Assembly: GCF_002980495.1 (NCBI RefSeq)
Contig: NZ_PVBR01000005.1
Span: forward strand, 62,001-126,000
DNA from: Phyllobacterium phragmitis
Lineage (GTDB): Bacteria > Pseudomonadota > Alphaproteobacteria > Rhizobiales > Rhizobiaceae
Direction: 5' to 3'
Length of the DNA stretch: 64,000 bases
The notes under the pieces were generated by a model, which saw nothing but the letters and a program-made list of their open reading frames with translations, had not been told where the DNA came from and did no database searches. The translations under genes and the position numbers were made by a program. Shown here in pieces: positions 16,233 to 24,804 of this stretch; the stretch's first letter is position 1, and the number at the start of each line of letters is the position of its first letter.

Positions 16233-17525
16233 ATGTCTGACTTAAGAATCTCCGGTGATCTCGTCGCCGATGAAAACGCCGCGCGTGAGAACGCACTGAA
16301 AAGCGATTATGAGGCGCTTGGTGCAAATCTCGCCCGTCGTGGCGTCGATATCGAGGAAATCACCTCCACGGTGGGTGAATTCTTCGTCGCGGTGCCGTCC
16401 TGGGGCGTGGGGACGGGGGGCACCCGTTTTGCCCGCTTCCCCGGCATCGGCGAGCCGCGGGGGATTTTCGACAAGCTCGACGATTGCGGCGTCATCCAGC
16501 AATTGACGCGGGCGACGCCTGCGGTCTCGCTGCATATCCCCTGGGACAAGGCGGACCCGAAGGATCTGAAAGCCAAGGCGCAGGCGTTGGGCCTCAGCTT
16601 CGACGCGATGAACTCGAACACGTTTTCCGATGCGCCGGATCAGGTGCATTCCTACAAGTTCGGTTCGCTCAGCCATGTCGACGCCGCGGTGCGGGCGCAG
16701 GCGGTCGAGCACAATATCGAGTGTATCGAGATCGGCGAGGCCATCGGCGCAAAAGCGCTGACAGTGTGGGTCGGCGATGGATCGAACTTCCCGGGCCAGT
16801 CGAATTTCACCCGCAGTTTCGAGCGTTATCTCGCCTCTATGGGCGAAGTCTACAAGGCGTTGCCCGAGGATTGGCGCATCTTCTCCGAGCACAAGATGTA
16901 TGAGCCGGCTTTCTATTCGAGCGTGGTGCAGGATTGGGGCACGAACTATCTCATCGCCTCGACGCTCGGGGATAAGGCCTTCTGCCTTGTTGATCTGGGC
17001 CATCATGCGCCCAACACCAATATCGAGATGATCGTCGCCCGGCTCATCCAGTTCGGCAAGCTGGGCGGCTTCCATTTCAACGATTCCAAATATGGCGATG
17101 ACGATCTCGATGCGGGCGCCATCGATCCTTACCGGTTGTTTCTCGTCTTCAACGAGCTGGTGGATGCCGAATATCGTGGTGTGAAGGGTTTTCATCCCGC
17201 GCATATGATCGACCAGTCGCACAATGTCACCGACCCGATCGAGAGCCTGATTTCCAGCGCCAATGAAATCCGCCGCGCTTATGCGCAGGCGCTGCTGGTC
17301 GATCGCGGGGCGCTGTCGGGTTATCAGGACGACAACGACGCGCTGTTGGCATCGGAGACGCTGAAACGGGCGTACCGCACCGATGTCGAACCGATCCTCG
17401 CCGAAGCACGACGCCGTGCCGGTGGCGCGATCGATCCGGTCGCCGCCTATCGCGCCAGTGGCTATCGCCAGAAGGTCGGCAAGGAACGCCCGGCGGTGAA
17501 GGGTGGCAGCGGCGGCATCGTCTGA
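16233..17525 (+). CDS. rhaI: L-rhamnose isomerase (rhizobial type)
   Basis: A 430-residue sugar isomerase of the xylose-isomerase-like TIM barrel type used in rhizobia, converting L-rhamnose to L-rhamnulose with divalent metal. Readable barrel motifs include FSEHKMYEPAFYSS, VDLGHHAPNTNIEMI and GGFHFNDSKYGDDDLDAG, which supply acidic and His metal ligands. It follows rhaD as in R. leguminosarum rhaDI. The frame opens earlier inside the repeat, but the ATG at 16233 with a CGGGAGG site is the proper start. It is unrelated in sequence style to E. coli RhaA. Confidence 0.93.
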   Translation: MSDLRISGDLVADENAARENALKSDYEALGANLARRGVDIEEITSTVGEFFVAVPSWGVGTGGTRFARFPGIGEPRGIFDKLDDCGVIQQLTRATPAVSLHIPWDKADPKDLKAKAQALGLSFDAMNSNTFSDAPDQVHSYKFGSLSHVDAAVRAQAVEHNIECIEIGEAIGAKALTVWVGDGSNFPGQSNFTRSFERYLASMGEVYKALPEDWRIFSEHKMYEPAFYSSVVQDWGTNYLIASTLGDKAFCLVDLGHHAPNTNIEMIVARLIQFGKLGGFHFNDSKYGDDDLDAGAIDPYRLFLVFNELVDAEYRGVKGFHPAHMIDQSHNVTDPIESLISSANEIRRAYAQALLVDRGALSGYQDDNDALLASETLKRAYRTDVEPILAEARRRAGGAIDPVAAYRASGYRQKVGKERPAVKGGSGGIV

Positions 17526-17541
17526 CGCTTTTTTTGCGGGC

Positions 17542-18423
17542 TTAAACGAACCGGCTTCTCTCGCTCTCCACCAGATCGGAGATGAAGCCCGACACGGCGG
17601 TGACGCGGCGGAGCGTGCGGGCCGATTCATGATAGGCGAGCCAATAGGCGCGCCGGATGATGCGTTCGGGCAGGACGGGCACGAGATCGGCGTGCTCGCG
17701 CGCGATGAAGGCGTGGAGAATGCCGATGCCGGCACCGGCTTTCACCGCCTCGACCTGGCCGAGCGCGCTCGATACCTCGAAGGCCGGTTTCCAGTCGCGG
17801 CTGATCTCGGAGGCGTAATTGAGCGAGGGGCTGATGACCAGATCCTCGACATAACCGACGAGCCGGTGTGCGGTTAACTCCTCCACCGATTGCGGAATAC
17901 CGCATTCTTCCAAATAGCCGATGTGGGCATAGAGGCCCAGCGTATAATCGACGAGCTTGCGCGCGATGAGCCTGCCTTGATCGGGCCGGTCCACGGTGAT
18001 GGCGATATCGGCCTCACGCCGCGACAGCGAAAAGGAGCGCGGCACCGGCACGAGCTGGATGGTGAGATCGGGATAACGCGCGGTGAGGGACGCAAGGCGC
18101 GGGGCGAGAAAGGTCACGCCGAAACCATCCGGTGCGCCGATCCTGACCGTGCCTGAGATCGCCACATCGGCATCGCCGACTGCTGAGCGGGCGGCAAGCA
18201 TCTCCGCTTCCATGCGCTCGGCCGAAAGCAGGAACTCCTCGCCGGCCTGTGTCAGTTCCGAACCATTGGTCCGCCGCGTCAGCAAAGTGGTGCTGAGCGC
18301 GGTTTCGAGCGCGGTGAGCCGGCGCGCCACCGTCGTGTGGTTGAGCCCGAGCCGGCGCGCCGCGCCGAGGATCTGGCCGGCGCGCGCGACGGCCAGGAAT
18401 ATACGTATATCGTCCCAGTTCAT
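17542..18423 (-). CDS. LysR-family transcriptional regulator
   Basis: A 293-residue LysR-type regulator starting MNWDDIRIFLAVARAGQILG, with the helix-turn-helix motif near residues 18-37 (GAARRLGLNHTTVARRL), then a LysR substrate domain. Residues after about 95 (VRIGAPDGFGVTF) begin the effector fold. It is divergent from mmsA with a 118-base gap, so mmsA is its most likely target; the effector could be a methylmalonate-semialdehyde precursor such as a valine or inositol breakdown product. The upstream extension of the frame lacks a good start. Confidence 0.88.
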   Translation of the reverse strand: MNWDDIRIFLAVARAGQILGAARRLGLNHTTVARRLTALETALSTTLLTRRTNGSELTQAGEEFLLSAERMEAEMLAARSAVGDADVAISGTVRIGAPDGFGVTFLAPRLASLTARYPDLTIQLVPVPRSFSLSRREADIAITVDRPDQGRLIARKLVDYTLGLYAHIGYLEECGIPQSVEELTAHRLVGYVEDLVISPSLNYASEISRDWKPAFEVSSALGQVEAVKAGAGIGILHAFIAREHADLVPVLPERIIRRAYWLAYHESARTLRRVTAVSGFISDLVESERSRFV

Positions 18424-18474
18424 GAGGTGATGATTACTATAGTTTTTGCACAACGGATACGTCTTTGCGCGCCT

Positions 18475-18492
18475 TGCAATATGAATTTTGCA
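18475..18492. promoter_or_regulatory. Possible LysR-type binding palindrome between regulator and mmsA
   Basis: TGCAA and TTGCA are separated by 8 bases, giving a short dyad in the divergent gap. LysR regulators typically bind T-N11-A dyads of this size. Another TTTGCA lies upstream at about 18445. The dyad is short, so chance occurrence is possible. Confidence 0.35.
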
Positions 18493-18541
18493 GAGCGATG
18501 ATGATCCCATAATTCCGGATAATCAAAAGGGAGAAGGCGCG

Positions 18542-20038
18542 ATGCGCAATATTGGTCATTTCATCGGGGGCAAGCATGTCGAGGGCAAGAGCGGGCGGAC
18601 CTCCGACGTCTTCCAGCCGATGGACGGCACGGTCCAGGGCAAGGTCGCATTGGCTGGTAAGGACGAGGTGCGCGCCGCAGTCGAGAACGCCAAGGCGGCG
18701 CAGCCGCAATGGGGCGCGACCAATCCGCAGCGCCGGGCGCGCGTCTTGCGCAAGTTCCTGGAGCTGGTCGAGGCCGAGCATGATTCGCTTGCCGAACTGC
18801 TCGCCCGCGAGCACGGCAAGACCATTCCCGATGCCAAGGGCGACATCCAGCGTGGCCTCGATGTGGTCGAGGTCTGCCTCGGTTCGCCGCATATGCTGAA
18901 GGGTGAGTTCACCGATAATGCCGGTCCGGGGATCGACACCTATTCGATGCGCCAGCCGCTCGGCGTCGTCGCCGGCATCACGCCGTTCAATTTCCCGGCG
19001 ATGATCCCGCTATGGAAGGCAGCGCCGGCGATCGCCTGCGGTAACGCCTTCATCCTCAAGCCATCGGAGCGCGATCCGGGCGTGCCGATGCGCCTTGCCG
19101 AGCTTTTCATGGAGGCCGGGCTTCCCGCCGGGATTTTCAACGTGGTCAATGGCGACAAGGATGCGGTCGATGCGCTGCTCGACGAAGCCGATGTCAAGGC
19201 CATCGGCTTCGTCGGCTCGACGCCGATCGCGCAATATATCTATGCCAGGGGCTGCGCCAACGGCAAGCGCGTCCAGTGCTTCGGCGGTGCCAAGAACCAC
19301 ATGATCATCATGCCCGATGCCGACATGGACCAGACGGTCGATGCGCTGATCGGCGCGGGCTACGGTTCGGCGGGCGAGCGCTGCATGGCGATCTCGGTTG
19401 CCGTGCCGGTCGGCCAGGAAACGGCCGATCGTCTGGTCGAAAAGCTCATTCCGCGTGTGGAAAGCCTGAAGGTGGGGCCGTCGACCGATGCGAGTGCCGA
19501 TTACGGTCCGCTGGTGACCAAGCAGGCGCTCGACCGCGTGCACGGTTATGTCGATCTTGGCGTGAAGGAGGGCGCGAAGCTCGTCATCGACGGGCGCGGC
19601 TTCAAGATGCAGGGCTATGAGAACGGCTATTACATGGGCGGCTGCCTGTTCGATCACGTGACACCCGACATGCGCATCTACAAGGAAGAAATCTTCGGTC
19701 CGGTTCTCTCTGTGGTGCGGGCGAAGAACTACGAGGAAGCGCTGGCCCTGCCGAACGATCATGAATATGGCAATGGCGTCGCCATCTTCACCCGCGATGG
19801 CGACGCGGCGCGCGATTTCGCCTCGCGCGTCCAGGTCGGCATGGTCGGCATCAATGTGCCGATCCCGGTGCCGATCGCCTATTACACCTTCGGCGGCTGG
19901 AAGGCTTCCGGCTTCGGCGATCTCAACCAGCACGGGCCGGACGCCTTCCGCTTCTACACCAAGACCAAGACCGTCACCTCGCGCTGGCCGTCCGGCGTCA
20001 AGGAGGGTGCGGAATTCGTCATCCCGACGATGAACTGA
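18542..20038 (+). CDS. mmsA: Methylmalonate-semialdehyde dehydrogenase (CoA-acylating)
   Basis: A 498-residue aldehyde dehydrogenase matching MmsA/IolA in length and motifs: NIGHFIGGKHVEGKSG at the N-terminus, GITPFNFPAMIP, and the catalytic cysteine C281 in GERCMA. It converts methylmalonate semialdehyde or malonate semialdehyde with CoA and NAD to propionyl-CoA or acetyl-CoA in valine or myo-inositol breakdown. A GGGAGAAGG site precedes the ATG. It is divergent from the LysR gene and converges on rpsP across a shared terminator. Confidence 0.94.
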   Translation: MRNIGHFIGGKHVEGKSGRTSDVFQPMDGTVQGKVALAGKDEVRAAVENAKAAQPQWGATNPQRRARVLRKFLELVEAEHDSLAELLAREHGKTIPDAKGDIQRGLDVVEVCLGSPHMLKGEFTDNAGPGIDTYSMRQPLGVVAGITPFNFPAMIPLWKAAPAIACGNAFILKPSERDPGVPMRLAELFMEAGLPAGIFNVVNGDKDAVDALLDEADVKAIGFVGSTPIAQYIYARGCANGKRVQCFGGAKNHMIIMPDADMDQTVDALIGAGYGSAGERCMAISVAVPVGQETADRLVEKLIPRVESLKVGPSTDASADYGPLVTKQALDRVHGYVDLGVKEGAKLVIDGRGFKMQGYENGYYMGGCLFDHVTPDMRIYKEEIFGPVLSVVRAKNYEEALALPNDHEYGNGVAIFTRDGDAARDFASRVQVGMVGINVPIPVPIAYYTFGGWKASGFGDLNQHGPDAFRFYTKTKTVTSRWPSGVKEGAEFVIPTMN

Positions 20039-20057
20039 TCGCCAGCATTGCCATTAC

Positions 20058-20258
20058 AGCGGTTCCTGTTTTGATGGAATCGTCTAGCCTTATCATTCTG
20101 CATCGTCGGAACTGTGGAGATGACGAGGCATGGCAACCTGTGACGAGCACAGGAATGACGGGAGTTTGGTTGTTGGCGGCCAATTGCAGACGTTTCCGCC
20201 GCAGAACGGTTGCTTATAGGGGCGAAAACGTCTCGTTTCCGTCTGAAAGTGAACCGCT
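20058..20258. repeat. Inverted-repeat element after mmsA
   Basis: AGCGGTTC at 20058-20065 is matched by GAACCGCT at 20251-20258. The interior holds a small hairpin (CCTGTGACGAGCACAGG) and GGAATGACGGGA. The 310-base stretch between mmsA and rpsP has no credible gene; it holds this element and the terminator at 20266. Confidence 0.5.
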
Positions 20259-20265
20259 CTAATAG

Positions 20266-20294
20266 AAAACGGCAGCCGCGGGGCTGCCGTTTTC
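20266..20294. terminator. Bidirectional terminator between mmsA and rpsP
   Basis: GAAAACGGCAGCC and its complement form a 13-bp stem around a 3-base loop. A T-rich run follows on the plus strand (TTTTCATTTT) and the stem itself ends in TTTTC on the minus strand, so it can stop both the mmsA and the rpsP transcripts. Confidence 0.85.
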
Positions 20295-20349
20295 ATTTTG
20301 ATATGGAATAAAGCCGCTCTCGCGGCGATATCCGACGCCGAAAGGCGAA

Positions 20350-20763
20350 TTATTCGCTTGCGGCTTCCGCTGCCGGAGCTTCGGCCTCGGCTGGGGCCTG
20401 CGCTGCTTCGGCAGCCTTGGCTGCTGCGTCTTCCTCGGCCTGCTTGGCGAGAGCGACGCGCTCCTGCGCCTTCTTGCCCGGAACGGCCTTTTCAGGGTTG
20501 CTGCGGGCAGGGCGCTTGGCAAGGCCGGCCTGATCGAGGAAGCGGAGCACGCGGTCGGTCGGCTGTGCGCCGTGGCCGAGCCAATGGGCGATGCGGTCGG
20601 CATCGAGCGTGACGCGCTCGGCATCCTTCGGCAGCGTCGGGTTCCAGGCGCCGATCTTCTCGATAAAGCGGCCGTCGCGCGGTGAGCGGACGTCGGCAAC
20701 CACGATGTGGTAATAAGGACGCTTCTTCGAGCCCGCACGGGCCAGACGGATTTTCAACGACAT
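20350..20763 (-). CDS. rpsP: 30S ribosomal protein S16
   Basis: A 137-residue S16, starting [19 protein letters not shown]. The core ends near residue 85; the rest is a long tail rich in Ala, Glu and Gln, a common alphaproteobacterial extension. It is the last gene of the ffh-chorismate mutase-rpsP set. In most relatives rimM, trmD and rplS follow rpsP; here a terminator and the converging mmsA follow instead, so that part of the operon is elsewhere. Confidence 0.97.
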   Translation of the reverse strand: MSLKIRLARAGSKKRPYYHIVVADVRSPRDGRFIEKIGAWNPTLPKDAERVTLDADRIAHWLGHGAQPTDRVLRFLDQAGLAKRPARSNPEKAVPGKKAQERVALAKQAEEDAAAKAAEAAQAPAEAEAPAAEAASE

Positions 20764-20849
20764 TTCATTCTCCTGTAGGTCTGTTCATTTACCGCCCGGA
20801 AGCGGTGGTTGATTGATGCCGCATTGCGGCGTTTCAGTTATTGTCTTAC

Positions 20850-20917
20850 GCAAGTCCGATGGGAAAATAGGAAGTATTTTTCCCGGGAAAACCGGTTCCC
20901 ACTTTTCCTGGACTTGC
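20850..20917. repeat. Short palindromic repeat between chorismate mutase and rpsP
   Basis: GCAAGTCC at 20850-20857 pairs with GGACTTGC at 20910-20917, with an inner imperfect complement around TTTTCCCGG and CCGGTTCCC. The interior AAAACCGGTTCCCACTTTTC is typical of a common rhizobial intergenic repeat; a related one lies between atpG and atpD (61274-61317). Confidence 0.6.
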
Positions 20918-20918
20918 T

Positions 20919-21233
20919 CTAGCTGACGCTGCGTTGGGCAGCGGTATTCTCGTGATGGCGGATCACTTCCTTGACGATGAAGTTGAGGAACTTCTCGGCA
21001 AAATCGGGGTCGAGGCTCGCTTCCAACGCCAGACGGCGCAGTCGCTCGACCTGCTGTTTCTCGCGGATCGGATCAGCGGGGGTGAGCCCGTGTTCGGCTT
21101 TCAGAACGCCCACTGCCTTGGTGCAGCGGAAGCGCTCGGCCAGCATATGGATAAGGGCGGCATCGATATTGTCGATCGAGGCGCGCAGGGCGGACAGCTC
21201 ATCAGCCAGGCTCTTGTCGTTCATATCAGTCAC
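20919..21233 (-). CDS. Chorismate mutase (AroQ type)
   Basis: A 104-residue all-helical chorismate mutase domain: LRASIDNIDAALIHMLAERF with AVGVLKAEHG and DPIREKQQVERL follows the AroQ pattern (Arg, Lys and Glu side chains of the active site). It converts chorismate to prephenate for Phe/Tyr synthesis. The annotated start is a GTG overlapping the ffh stop; an ATG nine bases further in (21224) is an equally good alternative. Its place between ffh and rpsP is conserved in this order, as I recall, and is not linked by function. Confidence 0.9.
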   Translation of the reverse strand: MTDMNDKSLADELSALRASIDNIDAALIHMLAERFRCTKAVGVLKAEHGLTPADPIREKQQVERLRRLALEASLDPDFAEKFLNFIVKEVIRHHENTAAQRSVS

Positions 21234-22804
21234 TTCTTCTTTGGCAAACCAGGGAGACCGCCGGGTCCGGGAAGGCGCGGGCCGCCCGGCAGACCGGGCA
21301 AGCCACCACCGCCAAGGCCGGGCAAGCCGCCCTTGGCCAAACCGGACGCTTCGGCCTGCTTCTGCAAGGCTTCAAGCTGCTTGGGATCGAGTTTCGAGAG
21401 ATCGGGCATTCCGCCCATGCCGGCAAGGCCGCCGCCCATGCCCCCGAGCCCCATCTTGGAGGCCATGCCGCCCATCATCTTCTGCATCATGCCGCCGCCC
21501 TTGCCCTTGCCGCCCATGGCTTTCATCATATCGGCCATCTGACGGTGCATCTTCAGGAGCTTGTTGATATCGGCGGCATTGGTGCCTGAGCCCTTTGCGA
21601 TGCGCTGCTTGCGGCTGTGCTTCAGCATATCGGGGTTGCCGCGTTCAGCGGCCGTCATGGAGCCGATGATGGCAAGTTGGCGCTTGAAGACCGAATCGTC
21701 GAGGCCAGCCGCGGCGACCTGATCCTTCATCTTGCCCATGCCAGGCATCATTCCCATGATGCCGCCCATGCCGCCGAGCTTCTGCATCTGGCCGAGCTGG
21801 TCGGCAAGATCGTTGAGATCGAACTTGCCGGACTGCATCTTCTTGGCCATCGCCGCCGCTTTTTCGGCGTCGATGTTTTCGGAAGCCTTCTCGACGAGCG
21901 AAACGATATCGCCCATGCCGAGGATGCGGTCGGCGATACGGCGCGGATAGAATTCCTCCAGCGCATCCATCTTCTCGCCGGTGCCGATCAGCTTGATCGG
22001 CTTGCCGGTGACGGCGCGCATGGAAAGGGCCGCACCGCCGCGTCCGTCGCCGTCCATGCGGGTCAGAACGATGCCGGTGATGCCCACACGCTCGTCGAAG
22101 GAACGGGCCAGGTTGACGGCGTCCTGTCCGGTCAGGGCATCGGCGACGAGCAGAATTTCATGCGGCTCGGCCTTTTTCCTGATGTCGGCCATTTCGATCA
22201 TCAGCGGCTCGTCGATATGGGTACGGCCCGCCGTATCGAGAATGACCACGTCATGACCGCCGAGCCTGGCCGCCTGGACGGCGCGCGCCGCGATCTCGAC
22301 CGGCGACTGGCCGGCGATGATGGGCAGCGTGTCGACGCCGGTCTGGACACCCAATTGGCGAAGCTGCTCCTGCGCGGCGGGCCTGCGCGTATCGAGCGAG
22401 GCCATCAGGATCTTCTTTTTCTGCCGCTCTGCAAGGCGCTTGGCGATCTTGCCCGTCGTCGTGGTCTTGCCGGAACCCTGCAGGCCGACCATCATGATGA
22501 CGACCGGAGCGGGCGCATTGAGGTCGATGGTGATGCCTTCGGAGCCGAGCATCTCGACCAGTTCGTCATGGACGATCTTGACGACCATCTGGCCCGGCTT
22601 GATGCTTTTCAGGATTTCCGCGCCGACGGCTTTCTCGCGGACGCGGTCCGTAAAGGCGCGGACCACGTCGAGCGCGACGTCGGCTTCGATCAGCGCACGG
22701 CGCACTTCGCGCAGCGCCGCCGCCACGTCCTGGTCGGACAGGGCGCCGCGGCCGGTCAGGCCGTTGAGAATCGTACCGAGGCGTTCCTGTAGAGTTTCAA
22801 ACAT
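21230..22804 (-). CDS. ffh: Signal recognition particle protein Ffh
   Basis: A 524-residue SRP54 GTPase that binds 4.5S RNA and signal peptides to direct membrane proteins to FtsY. The N domain (1-90) is followed by the G domain with GLQGSGKTTTTGK (about 108-120), DTAGR and TRMDGDGRGG, then an M domain with Met-rich helices (MGMMPGMGKMK) and a glycine/methionine-rich tail containing GGMGGGLAGMGG. The tail is longer than in E. coli, as usual in alphaproteobacteria. A structured leader candidate lies upstream at 22895-23040. Confidence 0.97.
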   Translation of the reverse strand: MFETLQERLGTILNGLTGRGALSDQDVAAALREVRRALIEADVALDVVRAFTDRVREKAVGAEILKSIKPGQMVVKIVHDELVEMLGSEGITIDLNAPAPVVIMMVGLQGSGKTTTTGKIAKRLAERQKKKILMASLDTRRPAAQEQLRQLGVQTGVDTLPIIAGQSPVEIAARAVQAARLGGHDVVILDTAGRTHIDEPLMIEMADIRKKAEPHEILLVADALTGQDAVNLARSFDERVGITGIVLTRMDGDGRGGAALSMRAVTGKPIKLIGTGEKMDALEEFYPRRIADRILGMGDIVSLVEKASENIDAEKAAAMAKKMQSGKFDLNDLADQLGQMQKLGGMGGIMGMMPGMGKMKDQVAAAGLDDSVFKRQLAIIGSMTAAERGNPDMLKHSRKQRIAKGSGTNAADINKLLKMHRQMADMMKAMGGKGKGGGMMQKMMGGMASKMGLGGMGGGLAGMGGMPDLSKLDPKQLEALQKQAEASGLAKGGLPGLGGGGLPGLPGGPRLPGPGGLPGLPKKK

Positions 22805-22894
22805 CCGTTTTCCTTTTTACCCGTGCGATGACAAGTTCTTCGCAAGAGGTAGGTCGTTCCGCGCCGAAGCCCAATACCCTTCGAACAGGCCAAA

Positions 22895-23040
22895 GCAAAA
22901 CAACACCCGAGGGCGCATTGCGCTGTCGGGTGTGGACCTCCGGGATCGTTTTAGACCAAATGGGTCCCGGTCGGCTGCTTCGAGAGTCTCTGCTCGTCGC
23001 GGATTGATGGGGCGCTTAAACAGGAAAAGTCGGGGAAAGT
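22895..23040 (-). ncRNA. Structured leader/small RNA candidate upstream of ffh
   Basis: The 418-base gap between ffh and the transglycosylase gene holds no credible ORF. On the minus strand it holds a hairpin CCGGGA/TCCCGG (22940-22970), then a long stem ACACCCGA...GCGC-AAT-GCGC...TCGGGTGT (22903-22933) followed by TGTTTTGCTTT, which looks like an intrinsic terminator some 100 bases before the ffh ATG. This could be a small RNA or a transcription attenuator. An alphaproteobacterial RNA motif named after ffh has been catalogued; I could not test whether this matches it. Confidence 0.4.
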
Positions 23041-23222
23041 CAATCGTCGCGCCTTAAAAGTGTTGCGCGAAAACCGCGCTCGGCGACAAAGCCGACCAGA
23101 ACCGGAAGGTTCGGTGCAACAGGCCCTGTCTCATGCTTGGTTTCCGCAATCTCCTCGTGTATCTCCCTTTTTTGGCCGAATAACGATTTCGGCGGCAGAA
23201 TCGATTTTACGAGGAGAATGGA

Positions 23223-24050
23223 ATGGCATTCTTGTCCCGCAAGGGCAGCATGGGCATCTTTTTCGCGGCGGCGTTGACCGCTCTGGTTGTACCGGCCGGC
23301 CTGGCCCAGGCCGCGCAATGCGGAAATACCGCAGGAGGCTATTCGACCTGGGTGCAGCAATTCAAGAAAGAGGCTGCGGCGCGGGGCGTCGGCCGGCGGG
23401 CCTTGAGCGCCCTCGACAATACCCGCTACGCTACCAAAACGATTTATGCCGACCGCAATCAGAAGAGCTTCAAGCTTTCGCTCGACCAGTTCATGAAGAA
23501 GCGCGGCGGACAGGCGATCATCAACCGCGGCAGATCGATGAAGAAGAAGAACGCCAAGCTCTTTGCCAGTCTGGAAAGGCGCTATGGCGTGCCCGCCGGA
23601 CCGTTGATCGCCATCTGGGGCATGGAAACCGGCTTCGGTAAGTTTTTGGGCAACCAGAACACGCTTTCCGCCGTCGCGACGCTCGCCTATGATTGCCGCC
23701 GTTCGGCCTATTTCACCGATCATCTCTATGCTGCGCTCAAACTCATCGACAGAGGAGATCTGAGCCCCGATGCGATCGGCGCTGCCCATGGCGAGATCGG
23801 TCAGACGCAGTTCCTGCCGCTCAATGTGCTGAGGTTCGGCGTGGATGGCGACGGCAACGGACATATCGACATGGCCCGCTCCAGGGTCGATGCTCTTGCC
23901 TCCACGGCCAACTTCCTGCGCGGCCATGGTTGGCAGCCGGGCGGCGGTTATCAGCCGGGGCAGGTCAATTTCGGCGCCCTTCAGGGTTGGAATTCCGCCA
24001 GCGTCTATCAGCAGGCGATCGCCATCATCGGCAAGGAGATCGATGGCTGA
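23223..24050 (+). CDS. Secreted MltB-type lytic murein transglycosylase
   Basis: A 275-residue periplasmic enzyme that cleaves peptidoglycan glycan strands to 1,6-anhydro ends. A signal peptide occupies residues 1 to about 31 (ending LAQAAQC). The SLT_2/MltB domain follows, with the catalytic glutamate E135 in IWGMETGFGKFLG and downstream motifs AHGEIGQTQFLP and DGDGNGHIDM. It is shorter than E. coli MltB and has no lipobox, so it is soluble; the C-terminal peptidoglycan-binding domain seen in some relatives is absent. GAGGAG lies just upstream of the ATG. Confidence 0.92.
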   Translation: MAFLSRKGSMGIFFAAALTALVVPAGLAQAAQCGNTAGGYSTWVQQFKKEAAARGVGRRALSALDNTRYATKTIYADRNQKSFKLSLDQFMKKRGGQAIINRGRSMKKKNAKLFASLERRYGVPAGPLIAIWGMETGFGKFLGNQNTLSAVATLAYDCRRSAYFTDHLYAALKLIDRGDLSPDAIGAAHGEIGQTQFLPLNVLRFGVDGDGNGHIDMARSRVDALASTANFLRGHGWQPGGGYQPGQVNFGALQGWNSASVYQQAIAIIGKEIDG

Positions 24051-24104
24051 ATTTGCAAGGTGAGTTCGGGGCGCCGCGTGGTGCAATCGCGCGGCGTCAA
24101 TGTC

Positions 24105-24749
24105 TCACTCCGCAGGTGGGCGGATGAAGTCTCCCGTCTTGCGGTCCATGACCCACAGTTCGCCGGTGGAGATGTCGAACCAGGCGCCATGCAGGCTGAG
24201 ACGGCCCTTCTTCTCCAGGATATCGACGCAGGGAAAGCTGCGCAGATTGGCGATGGAATAGCGGATGGTGATGCGCTCCAGCGCCGTCTGCCGTTCGCCC
24301 GATGTCATCATCGCATTGGCGGTGACCGCTTCGGCGGCCGGGGCGACGAGGCTCATCCATTTGCCGATGAAGTCGCCCGGCGAGAGAGGGGCGCTTTCAA
24401 GATCGAGCGCCGCCTTGATGCCGCCGCAGCGGCCATGGCCGAGCACGACGATATGCTTGACCTTGAGGCTCTGCACGGCAAACTCGAGGGCTGCCGAGGT
24501 CGAGTGATACTCTCCGTCCGGCTCATAGGGGGGCACCAGATTGGCGACATTGCGCACGACGAAAATTTCGCCGGGACGCGTGTCGAAGATGATTTCCGGC
24601 GCAGCCCGTGAATCACAGCAGGCGATAACCATCGTCTCCGGCGTCTGTCCCTGTTCGGCCAATTCCTTGTAGCGCAGGGATTCGTTGCTGAAACGCCCTG
24701 ACATGAAATTGCGGTAACCGGCAAGGAGCGCGTCGGGAAGAGTGTTCAT
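24105..24749 (-). CDS. Beta-class carbonic anhydrase
   Basis: A 214-residue cytoplasmic beta-carbonic anhydrase, hydrating CO2 to bicarbonate. Zinc ligands are C44 (with the D46/R48 pair in CCDSRAAP), H105 and C108 in GHGRCGG. Length and motifs are normal. It converges on the transglycosylase gene and is followed, in the same direction as pdxY upstream, by 55 bases of spacer; cotranscription with pdxY is possible but not shown. Confidence 0.95.
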   Translation of the reverse strand: MNTLPDALLAGYRNFMSGRFSNESLRYKELAEQGQTPETMVIACCDSRAAPEIIFDTRPGEIFVVRNVANLVPPYEPDGEYHSTSAALEFAVQSLKVKHIVVLGHGRCGGIKAALDLESAPLSPGDFIGKWMSLVAPAAEAVTANAMMTSGERQTALERITIRYSIANLRSFPCVDILEKKGRLSLHGAWFDISTGELWVMDRKTGDFIRPPAE

Positions 24750-24804
24750 GCTTGTGCCATAGCCCCGGTCGAGAAGAAGATCAATTCGTCTTGGGAATTT
24801 TCCG

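Noticed and set aside
22805-23222. 4.5S RNA gene in the ffh upstream gap
   Set aside because: The conserved tetraloop region of SRP RNA (GGTCCGGAAGGAAGCAGCC-like) is not present there.
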